A stretch of DNA of 64,000 nucleotides from Osmia lignaria lignaria. Taxonomy: Eukaryota; Arthropoda; Insecta; Hymenoptera; Megachilidae. Positions 10,243-21,512 of this stretch are shown here, in pieces. Under the pieces are notes generated by a model that saw only the letters and a program-made list of their open reading frames with translations, ran no database searches and was not told where the DNA came from. Each line of letters starts with the position of its first letter. Within the stretch, counting starts at the first letter, position 1. The stretch spans positions 15,888,501-15,952,500 of the forward strand of contig NW_027478159.1 in NCBI RefSeq assembly GCF_051020975.1, read 5' to 3'. The translations under genes and the position numbers were made by a program.

Positions 10243-12818
10243 TTGCAGATTTATCTCAAGGGAAGGGGCCTGACGGACATATTTCGAGATATTTCTTCTT
10301 CTTGTTGTTCTTCTTCTGCGCAGCTAAGCTGGAAGTGGCATTTGCGGCTCGCACTAGTGCAGCGTTATCTCAATGAAAGGGGCCACGGTGTTTCTGTATC
10401 TCTATTATGTTGGTGCGGCTTCGGAACTTTTACATATCTTGATATATCTCGAGAACTACGCATCTGATCAAAAAATATCATAGAACATAAAAAGTAGGAA
10501 ACTTAATTCTCTACAAAAACGGTCTCTTAACATTTTGCCATAGCTCGCTTCGTTTCCGAGATATTTGCAGATTTATCTCAAGGGAAGGGGCCTGACGGAC
10601 ATATTTCGAGATATTTCTTCTTCTTGTTGTTCTTCTTCTGCACAGCTAAGCTGGAAGTGGCATTTGCGGCTCGCACTAGTACACAGTTATCTCAAAGAAA
10701 GGGGCCACGGTGTTTCTGTATCTCTATTATGTTGGTGCGGCTTCGGAACTTTTAAATATCTCGATATATCTCGAAAACTACCCTTCTGATCAAAAAATAT
10801 CATAGAACCTAAATAGTAGGAAACATAATTCTCTACAAAAAACGTCTCTTAACATTTTGCTATAGCTCGCTTCGTTTCCGAGATATTTGCAGATATATCC
10901 CAAGGGAAGGGGCCTGACGGACATATTTCGAGATATTTCTTCTTCTTGTTGTTCTTCTTCTGCACAGCTAAGCTGGAAGTGGCATTTGTAGGTCGCAATA
11001 GTGCAGAGTTATCTCAAAGAAAGGGGCCACGGTGTTTCTGTATCTCTATTATGTTGGTGCGCCTTCGGAACTTTTAAATATCTCGATATATCTCGAAAAC
11101 TACGCTTCTGATCAAAAAATATCATAGAACGTAAATTGTAGGAAACATTATTCTCTACAAAAAAGGTCTCTTAACATTTTGCCATAGCTCGCTTCGTTTC
11201 CGAGATATTTGCAGATTTATCTCAAGGGAAGGGGCCTGACGGACATATTTCGAGATATTTCTTCTTCTTGTTGTTCTTCTTCTGCACAGCTAAGCTGGAA
11301 GTGGCATTTGCAGGTCGCAATAGTGCAGAGTTATCTCAAAGAAAGGGGCCACGGTGTTTCTGTATCTCTATTATGCTGGTGCGGCTTCGGAACTTTTAAA
11401 TATCTTGATATATCTCGAGAACTACGCATCTGATCAAAAAATATCATAGAACATAAAAAGTAGGAAACTTAATTCTCTACAAAAACGTTCTCTTAACATT
11501 TTGCCATAGCTCGCTTCGTTTCCGAGATATTTGCAGATTTATCTCAAGGGACGGGGCCTGACGGACATATTTCGAGATATTTCTTCTTCTTGTTGTTCTT
11601 CTTCTGCACAGCTAAGCTGGAAGTGGCATTTGCGGCTCGCACTAGTGCAGAGTTATCTCAAAGAAAGGGGCCACGGTGTTACTGTATCTCTATTATATTG
11701 GTGCGGCTTCGGAACTTTTAAATATCTTGATATATCTCGGGAACTACGCATCTGATCAAAAAATATCATAGAACATAAATAGTAGGAAACTTAATTCTCT
11801 ACATAAAAGGTCTCTCAACATTTTGCCATAGCTCTCTTCGTTTCCGAGATATTTGCAGATTTATCTCAAGGGAAGGGGCCTGACGGACATATTTCGAGAT
11901 ATTTCTTATTCTTGTTGTTCTTCTTCTGCACAGCTAAGCTGGAAGTGGCATTTGCAGCTCGCAATAGTGCAGAATTATCTCAAAGAAAGGGGCCACGGTG
12001 TTTCTGTATCTCTATTATGTTGGTGCGGCTTCGGAACTTTTACATATCTTGATATATCTCGAGAACTACGCATCTGATCAAAAAATATCATAGAACATAA
12101 AAAGTAGGAAACTTAATTCTCTACAAAAACGGTCTCTTAACATTTTGCCATAGCTCGCTTCGTTTCCGAGATATTTGCAGATTTATCTCAAGGGAAGGGG
12201 CCTGACGGACATATTTCGAGATATTTCTTCTTCTTGTTGTTCTTCTTCTGCACAGCTAAGCTAGAAGTGGCATTTGCGGCTCGCACTAGTACACAGTTAT
12301 CTCAAAGAAAGGGGCCACGGTGTTTCTGTATCTCTATTATGTTGGTGCGGCTTCGGAACTTTTAAATATCTCGATATATCTCGAAAACTACCCTTCTGAT
12401 CAAAAAATATCATAGAACATAAATTGTAGGAAACATAATTCTCTACAAAAAACGTCTCTTAACATTTTGCCATAGCTCGCTTCGTTTCCGAGATATTTGC
12501 AGATATATCCCAAGGGAAGGGGCCTGACGGACATATTTCGAGATATTTCTTCTTCTTGTTGTTCTTCTTCTGCACAGCTAAGCTGGAAGTGGCATTTGTA
12601 GGTCGCAATAGTGCAGAGTTATCTCAAAGAAAGGGGCCACGGTGTTTCTGTATCTCTATTATGTTGGTGCGCCTTCGGAACTTTTAAATATCTCGATATA
12701 TCTCGAAAACTACGCTTCTGATCAAAAAATATCATAGAACGTAAATTGTAGGAAACATTATTCTCTACAAAAAAGGTCTCTTAACATTTTGCCATAGCTC
12801 GCTTCGTTTCCGAGATAT
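10243..12818 (+). repeat. 9-mer higher-order repeat, copy 2 (first 8 monomers)
   Basis: Every marker of 7346-9920 reappears at an offset of 2897 in the same order. By eye the differences are few: the one-base deletion near 8732 is absent here, gcagctg at 9172 is gcatctg here, and ctacaaaaaagg is ctacataaaagg near 11802. The ninth monomer is replaced by a different one at 12819. Confidence 0.85.
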
Positions 12819-14106
12819 TTGCAGATTTATCTCAAGGGAAGGGGCCTGACGGACATATTTCGAGATATTTCTTCTTCTTGTTGTTCTTCTTCTGCACAGC
12901 TAAGCTGGAAGTGGCATTTGCGGCTCGCACTAGTACACAGTTATCTCAAAGAAAGGGGCCACGGTGTTTCTGTATCTCTATTATGTTGGTGCGGCTTCGG
13001 AACTTTTAAATATCTCGATATATCTCGAAAACTACGCTTCTGATCAAAAAATATCATAGAACATAAATTGTAGGAAACATAATTCTCTACAAAAAATGTC
13101 TCTTAACATTTTGCCATAGCTCGCTTCGTTTCCGAGATATTTGCAGATATATCCCAAGGGAAGGGGCCTGACGGACATATTTCGAGATATTTCTTCTTCT
13201 TGTTGTTCTTCTTCTGCACAGCTAAGCTGGAAGTGGCATTTGCAGGTCGCAATAGTGCAGAGTTATCTCAAAGAAAGGGGCCACGGTGTTTCTGTATCTC
13301 TATTATGTTGGTGCGGCTTCGGAACTTTTAAATATCTTGATATATCTCGAGAACTACGCATCTGATCAAAAAATATCATAGAACATAAAAAGTAGGAAAC
13401 TTAATTCTCTACAAAAACGTTCTCTTAACATTTTGCCATAGCTCGCTTCGTTTCCGAGATATTTGCAGATTTATCTCAAGGGACGGGGCCTGACGGACAT
13501 ATTTCGAGATATTTCTTCTTCTTGTTGTTCTTCTTCTGCACAGCTAAGCTGGAAGTGGCATTTGCGGCTCGCACTAGTACACAGTTATCTCAAAGAAAGG
13601 GGCCACGGTGTTTCTGTATCTCTATTATGTTGGTGCGGCTTCGGAACTTTTAAATATCTCGATATATCTCGAAAACTACGCTTCTGATCAAAAAATATCA
13701 TAGAACATAAATTGTAGGAAACATAATTCTCTACAAAAAATGTCTCTTAACATTTTGCCATAGCTCGCTTCGTTTCCGAGATATTTGCAGATATATCCCA
13801 AGGGAAGGGGCCTGACGGACATATTTCGAGATATTTCTTCTTCTTGTTGTTCTTCTTCTGCACAGCTAAGCTGGAAGTGGCATTTGCAGGTCGCAATAGT
13901 GCAGAGTTATCTCAAAGAAAGGGGCCACGGTGTTTCTGTATCTCTATTATGTTGGTGCGGCTTCGGAACTTTTAAATATCTTGATATATCTCGAGAACTA
14001 CGCATCTGATCAAAAAATATCATAGAACATAAAAAGTAGGAAACTTAATTCTCTACAAAAACGTTCTCTTAACATTTTGCCATAGCTCGCTTCGTTTCCG
14101 AGATAT
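12819..14106 (+). repeat. Duplicated dimer (2 x 644 bp) between 9-mer copies
   Basis: The pair 12819 + 13141 is repeated as 13463 + 13785. The second member (13141, 13785) joins a 5' part with tatatcccaagg, as at 12497, to a 3' part with gcaggtcgc and a T1 tail, as at 11209. The first member of the second pair (13463) is itself a chimera, described separately. Confidence 0.85.
13463..13784 (+). repeat. Chimeric monomer at the dimer duplication
   Basis: Its 5' end carries ggacggggcc, otherwise found in the monomers at 11531 and 14107. From gcactagtacacag onward it matches the monomer at 12819. The switch lies between about +22 and +112. It sits exactly where unequal exchange between a 14107-like monomer and a 12819-like monomer would leave a junction while duplicating two monomers. 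Confidence 0.75.
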
Positions 14107-15394
14107 TTGCAGATTTATCTCAAGGGACGGGGCCTGACGGACATATTTCGAGATATTTCTTCTTCTTGTTGTTCTTCTTCTGCACAGCTAAGCTGGAAGT
14201 GGCATTTGCGGCTCGCACTAGTGCAGAGTTATCTCAAAGAAAGGGGCCACGGTGTTACTGTATCTCTATTATATTGGTGCGGCTTCGGAACTTTTAAATA
14301 TCTTGATATATCTCGAGAACTACGCATCTGATCAAAAAATATCATAGAACATAAATAGTAGGAAACTTAATTCTCTACAAAAAAGGTCTCTCAACATTTT
14401 GCCATAGCTCTCTTCGTTTCCGAGATATTTGCAGATTTATCTCAAGGGAAGGGGCCTGACGGACATATTTCGAGATATTTCTTATTCTTGTTGTTCTTCT
14501 TCTGCACAGCTAAGCTGGAAGTGGCATTTGCAGCTCGCAATAGTGCAGAATTATCTCAAAGAAAGGGGCCACGGTGTTTCTGTATCTCTATTATGTTGGT
14601 GCGGCTTCGGAACTTTTACATATCTTGATATATCTCGAGAACTACGCATCTGATCAAAAAATATCATAGAACATAAAAAGTAGGAAACTTAATTCTCTAC
14701 AAAAACGGTCTCTTAACATTTTGCCATAGCTCGCTTCGTTTCCGAGATATTTGCAGATTTATCTCAAGGGAAGGGGCCTGACGGACATATTTCGAGATAT
14801 TTCTTCTTCTTGTTGTTCTTCTTCTGCACAGCTAAGCTAGAAGTGGCATTTGCGGCTCGCACTAGTACACAGTTATCTCAAAGAAAGGGGCCACGGTGTT
14901 TCTGTATCTCTATTATGTTGGTGCGGCTTCGGAACTTTTAAATATCTCGATATATCTCGAAAACTACCCTTCTGATCAAAAAATATCATAGAACATAAAT
15001 TGTAGGAAACATAATTCTCTACAAAAAACGTCTCTTAACATTTTGCCATAGCTCGCTTCGTTTCCGAGATATTTGCAGATATATCCCAAGGGAAGGGGCC
15101 TGACGGACATATTTCGAGATATTTCTTCTTCTTGTTGTTCTTCTTCTGCACAGCTAAGCTGGAAGTGGCATTTGTAGGTCGCAATAGTGCAGAGTTATCT
15201 CAAAGAAAGGGGCCACGGTGTTTCTGTATCTCTATTATGTTGGTGCGCCTTCGGAACTTTTAAATATCTCGATATATCTCGAAAACTACGCTTCTGATCA
15301 AAAAATATCATAGAACGTAAATTGTAGGAAACATTATTCTCTACAAAAAAGGTCTCTTAACATTTTGCCATAGCTCGCTTCGTTTCCGAGATAT
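14107..15394 (+). repeat. 9-mer higher-order repeat, copy 3 fragment (4 monomers)
   Basis: The monomers at 14107, 14429, 14751 and 15073 match 11531, 11853, 12175 and 12497 at an offset of 2576 (8 x 322). They keep the markers ggacggggcc with ggtgttactg, ttattcttg with gcagaattatc, agctagaag, and gtaggtcgc. Confidence 0.85.
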
Positions 15395-18300
15395 TTGCAG
15401 ATTTATCTCAAGGGAAGGGTCCTGATGGACATATTTCGAGATATTTCTTCTTCTTGTTGTTCTTCTTCTGCACAGCTAAACTGGAAGTGGCATTTCCAGC
15501 TCGCAATCGTGCAGAGTTATCTCAAAGAAAGGGGCCACGGTGTTTCTGTATCTCTATTATGTTGGTGCGGCTTCGGAACTTTTAAATATCTTGATATATC
15601 TCGAGAACTACGCCTCTGATCGAAAAATATCATAGAACATAAAAAGTAGGAAACTTAGTTCTCTACAAAAAAGGTCTCTTAACATTTTGCCATAGCTCGC
15701 TTCGTTTCCGAGATATTTGCAGATTTATCTCAAGGGAAGGGGCCTGACGGACATATTTCGAGATATTTCTTCTTCATGTTGTTCTTCTTCTGCACAGCTA
15801 AGCTGGAAGTGGCATTTGCGGCTCGCACTAGTACACAGTTTTCTCAAAGAAAGGGGCCTCGGTGTTTCTGTATCTCTATTATGTTGGTGCGGCTTCGGAA
15901 CTTTTAAATATCTCGATATATCTCGAAAACTACGCTTCTGATCAAAAAATATCATAGAACATAAATTGTAGGAAACATAATTCTCTACAAAAAACGTCTC
16001 TTAACATTTTGCCATAGCTCGCTTCGTTTCCGAGATATTTGCAGATTTATCTCAAGGGAAGGGGCCTGACGGACATATTTCGAGATATTTCTTCTTCTTG
16101 TTGTTCTTCTTCTGCACAGCTAAGCTGGAAGTGGCATTTGCAGCTCGCAATAGTGCAGAGTTATCTCAAAGAGAGGGGCCACGGTGTTTCTGTATCTCTA
16201 TTATGTTGGTGCGGCTTCGGAACTTTTAAATATCTCGATATATCTCGAAAACTACGCTTCTGATCAAAAAATATCATAGAACATAAATTGTAGGAAACAT
16301 AATTCTCTACAAAAAAGGTCTCTTAACATTTTGCCATAGCTCGCTTCGTTTCCGAGATATTTGCAGATATATCTCAAGGGAAGGGGCCTGACGGACATAT
16401 TTCGAGATATTTCTTCTTCTAGTTGTTCTTCTTCTGGACAGCTAAGCTGAAAGTGGCATTTACAGCTCGCAATAGTGCAAAGTTATCTCAAAGAAAGGGG
16501 CCACGGTGTTTCTGTATCTCTATTATGTTGGTGTGGCTTCGGAACTTTTAAATATCTCGATATATCTCGAAAACTACGCTTCTGATCAAAAAATATCATA
16601 GAACATAAATTGTAGGAAACTTAATTCTCTACAAAAAAGATCTCTTAACATTTTGCCATAGCTCGCTTCGTTTCCGAGATATTTGCAGATTTATCTCAAG
16701 GCAAGGGGCCTGACGGACATATTTCGAGATATTTCTTCTTCTTGTTGTTCTTCTTCTGCACAGCTAAGCTGGAAGTGGCATTTGCGGCTCGCACTAGTAC
16801 ACAGTTATCTCAAAGAAAGGGGCCACGGTGTTTCTGTATCTCTATTATGTTGGTGCGCCTTCGGAACTTTTAAATATCTCGATATATCTCGAAAACTACG
16901 CTTCTGATCAAAAAATATCATAGATCGTAAATTGTAGGAAACATTATTCTCTACAAAAAAGGTCTCTTAACATTTTGCCATAGCTCGCTTCGTTTCCGAG
17001 ATATTTGCAGATTTATCTCAAGGGAAGGGGCCTGACGGACATATTTCGAGATATTTCTTCTTCATGTTGTTCTTCTTCTGCACAGCTAAGCTGGAAGTGG
17101 CATTTGCAGCGCGCAATAGTGCAGAGTTATCTCAAAGAAAGGGGCCACGGTGTTTCTGTATCTCTGTTATGTTGGTGCGGCGTCGGAACTTTTAAATACC
17201 TTGATATATCTCGAGAACTACGCATCTGATCAAAAAATATCATACTACATAAAAAGTAGGAAACTTAATTCTCTACAAGAAAGGTCTCTTAACATTTTGC
17301 CATAGCTCGCTTCGTTTCCGAGATATTTGCAGATTTATCTCAAGGGAAGGGGCCTGACGGACATATTTCGAGATATTTCTTCTTCTTGTTGTTCTTCTTC
17401 TGCACAGCTAAGCTGGAAGTGGCATTTGCAGCTCGCAATAGTGCAGAATTATCTCAAAGAAAGGGGCCACGGTGTTTCTGTATCTCTATTATGTTGGTGC
17501 GGCTTCGGAACTTTTACATATCTTGATATATCTCGAGAACTACGCATCTGATCAAAAAATATCATACTACATAAAAAGTAGGAAACTTAATTCTCTACAA
17601 GAAAGGTCTCTTAACATTTTGCCATAGCTCGCTTCGTTTCCGAGATATTTGCAGATTTATCTCAAGGGAAGGGGCCTGACGGACATATTTCGAGATATTT
17701 CTTCTTCTTGTTGTTCTTCTTCTGCACAGCTAAGCTGGAAGTGGCATTTGCGGCTCGCACTAGTACACAGTTATCTCAAAGAAAGGGGCCACGGTGTTTC
17801 TGTATCTCTATTATGTTGGTGCGGCTTCGGAACTTTTAAATATCTCGATATATCTCGAAAACTACGCTTCTGATCAAAAAATATCATAGAACATAAATAG
17901 TAGGAAACTTAATTCTCTACAAAAAAGGTCTCTCAACATTTTGCCATAGCTCTCTTCGTTTCCGAGATATTTGCAGATTTATCTCAAGGGAAGGGGCCTG
18001 ACGGACATATTTCGAGATATTTCTTATTCTTGTTGTTCTTCTTCTGCACAGCTAAGCTGGAAGTGGCATTTGCAGCTCGCAATAGTGCAGAATTATCTCA
18101 AAGAAAGGGGCCACGGTGTTTCTGTATCTCTATTATGTTGGTGCGGCTTCGGAACTTTTACATATCTTGATATATCTCGAGAACTACGCATCTGATCAAA
18201 AAATATCATAGAGCATAAAAAGTAGGAAACTTAATTCTCTACAAAAACGGTCTCTTAACATTTTGCCATAGCTCGCTTCGTTTCCGAGATATTTGCAGAT

Positions 18301-18614
18301 TTATCTCAAGGGAAGGGGCCTGACGGACATATTTCGAGATATTTCTTCTTCTTGTTGTTCTTCTTCTGCACAGCTAAGCTAGAAGTGGCATTTGCGGCTC
18401 GCACTAGTACACAGTTATCTCAAAGAAAGGGGCCACGGTGTTTCTGTATCTCTATTATGTTGGTGCGGCTTCGGAACTTTTAAATATCTCGATATATCTC
18501 GAAAACTACCCTTCTGATCAAAAAATATCATAAAACATAAATTGTAGGAAACATAATTCTCTACAAAAAAGGTCTCTTAACATTTTGCCATAGCTCGCTT
18601 CGTTTCCGAGATAT
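15395..18614 (+). repeat. Mixed zone linking two higher-order families (10 monomers)
   Basis: The monomers at 15395-16682 resemble members of the right-hand family: ttcatgtt with acagttttctc at 15717 as at 20547; ttctag with ctggacagc at 16361 as at 19259. Those at 17971 and 18293 match 14429 and 14751 on the left. The monomer at 17005 carries the rare variants of the one at 262. The zone is a patchwork boundary and contains nothing but satellite. Confidence 0.8.
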
Positions 18615-21512
18615 TTGCAGATTTATCTCAAGGGAAGGGTCCTGATGGACATATTTCGAGATATTTCTTCTTCTTGTTGTTCTTCTTCTGCACAGCTAAA
18701 CTGGAAGTGGCATTTCCAGCTCGCAATCGTGCAGAGTTATCTCAAAGAAAGGGGCCACGGTGTTTCTGTATCTCTATTCTGTTGGTGCGGCTTCGGAACT
18801 TTTAAATATCTTGATATATCTCGAGAACTACGCATCTGATCAAAAAATATCATAGAACATAATAAGTAGGAAACTTAATTCTCTACAAAAAAGGTCTCTT
18901 AACATTTTGCCATAGCTCGCTTCGTTTCCGAGAGATTTGCAGATTTATCTCAAGGGAAGGGGCCTGACGGACATATTTCGAGATATTTCTTCTTCTTGTT
19001 GTTCTTCTTCTGCACAGCTAAGCTGGAAGTGGCATTTGCGGCTCGCACTAGTGCAGAGTTATCTCAAAGAAAGGGGCCACGGTGTTTCTGTATCTCTATT
19101 ATGTTGGTGCGGCTTCGGAACTTTTAAATATCTCGATATATCTCGAAAACTACGCTTCTGATCAAAAAATATCATAGAACATAAATTGTAGGAAACATAA
19201 TTCTCTACAAAAAAGGTCTCTTAACATTTTGCCCTAGCTCGCTTCGTTTCCGAGATATTTGCAGATATATCTCAAGGGAAGGGGCCTGACGGACATATTT
19301 CGAGATATTTCTTCTTCTAGCTGTTCTTCTTCTGGACAGCTAAGCTGAAAGTGGCATTTACAGCTCGCAATAGTGCAAAGTTATCTCAAAGAAAGGGGCC
19401 ACGGTGTTTCTGTATCTCTATTATGTTGGTGTGGCTTCGGAACTTTTAAATATCTCGATATATCTCGAAAACTACGCTTCTGATCAAAAAATATCATAGA
19501 ACATAAATTGTAGGAAACTTAATTCTCTACAAAAAAGGTCTCTTAACATTTTGCCATAGCTCGCTTCGTTTCCGAGATATTTGCAGATTTATCTCAAGGC
19601 AAGGGGCCTGACGGACATATTTCGAGATATTTCTTCTTCTTGTTGTTCTTCTTCTGCACAGCTAAGCTGGAAGTGGCATTTGCGGCTCGCAATAGTGCAG
19701 AGTTATCTCAAAGAAAGGGGCCACGGTGTTTCTGTATTTCTATTATGTTGGTGCGGCTTCGGAACTTTTAAATATCTCGATATATCTCGAAAACTACGCT
19801 TCTGATCAAAAAATATCATAGAACATAAATTGTAGGAAACTTAATTCTCTACAAAAAAGGTCTCTTAACATTTTGCCATAGCTCGCTTCGTTTCCGAGAT
19901 ATTTGCAGATTTATCTCAAGGCAAGGGACCTTACGGACATATTTCGAGATATTTCTTCTTCTTGTTGTTCTTCTTCTGCACAGCTAAGCTGGAAGTGGCA
20001 TTTGCGGCTCGCAATAGTGCAGAGTTATCTCAAAGAAAGGGGCCACGGTGTTTCTGTATCTCTATTATGTTGGTGCGGCTTCGGAACTTTTAAATATCTC
20101 GATATATCTCGAAAACTACGCTTCTGATCAAAAAATATCATAGAACATAAATTGTAGGAAACTTAATTCTCTACAAAAAAGGTCTCTTAACATTTTGCCA
20201 TAGCTCTCTTCGTTTCCGAGATATTTGCAGATTTATCTGAAGGGAAGGGGCCTGACGGACATATTTCGAGATATTTCTTCTTCTTGTTGTTCTTCTTCTG
20301 CACAGCTAAGCTGGAAGTGGCATTTGCAGCTCGCAATAGTGCAGAGTTATCTCAAAGAAAGGGGCCACGGTGTTTCTGTATCTCTATTATGTTGGTGCGG
20401 CTTCGGAACTTTTAAATACCTTGATATATCTCGAGAACTACGCATCTGATCAAAAAATATCATAGAACATAAAAAGTAGGAAACTTAGTTCTCTACAAAA
20501 AAGGTCTCTTAACATTTTGCCATAGCTCGCTTCGTTTCCGAGATATTTGCAGATTTATCTCAAGGGAAGGGGCCTGACGGGCATATTTCGAGATATTTCT
20601 TCTTCATGTTGTTCTTCTTCTGCACAGCTAAGCTGGAAGTGGCATTTGCGGCTCGCACTAGTACACAGTTTTCTCAAAGAAAGGGGCCACGGTGTTTCTG
20701 TATCTCTATTATGTTGGTGCGGCTTCGGAACTTTTAAATATCTCGATATATCTCGAAAACTACGCTTCTGATCAAAAAATATCATAGAACATAAATTGTA
20801 GGAAACATAATTCTCTACAAAAAACGTCTCTTAACATTTTGCCATAGCTCGCTTCGTTTCCGAGATATTTGCAGATTTATCTCAAGGGAAGGGGCCTGAC
20901 GGACATATTTCGAGATATTTCTTCTTCTTGTTGTTCTTCTTCTGCACAGCTAAGCTGGAAGTGGCATTTGCAGCTCGCAATAGTGCAGAGTTATCTCAAA
21001 GAGAGGGGCCACGGTGTTTCTGTATCTCTATTATGTTGGTGCGGCTTCGGAACTTTTAAATATCTTGATATATCTCGAGAACTACGCATCTGATCAAAAA
21101 ATATCATACTACATAAAAAGTAGGAAACTTAATTCTCTACAAGAGAGGTCTCTAAACATTTTGCCATAGCTCGCTTCGTTTCCGAGATATTTGCAGATTT
21201 ATCTCAAGGGAAGGGACCTGATGGACATATTTCGAGATATTTCTTCTTCTTGTTGTTCTTCTTCTGCACAGCTAAGCTGGAAGTGGCATTTGCGGCTCGC
21301 ACTAGTGCAGAGTTATCTCAAAGAAAGGGGCCACGGTGTTTCTGTATCTCTATTATGTTGGTGCGGCTTCGGAACTTTTAAATATCTTGATATATCTCGA
21401 GAACTACGCATCTGATCAAAAAATATCATAGAACATAAAAAGTAGGAAACTTAATTCTCTACAAAAAAGGTCTCTTAACATTTTGCCATAGCTCGCTTCG
21501 TTTCCGAGATAT
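18615..21512 (+). repeat. Second 9-mer higher-order repeat, copy 1 (2898 bp)
   Basis: Nine monomers run from 18615 to 21191. Markers: ctctattctg with cataataagtagg (18615), ccgagagatttgc before 18937, ttctagctg (19259), tgtatttcta (19581), aaggcaagggaccttacgg (19903), ttatctgaagg with aaataccttg (20225), ttcatgtt with acagttttctc (20547), aagagagggg (20869) and gggacctgatgg (21191). Confidence 0.85.

Noticed and set aside
15725..15955. 76-codon minus-strand frames starting with ATG, also at 20555, 23131, 26671, 28603, 32466, 34398, 37940, 41482, 43414, 62095 and 63061
   Set aside because: They occur only in the few monomers where a substitution removes the usual stop, for example acagttttctc in place of acagttatctc. 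They are scattered by monomer type and are shadows of the repeat.
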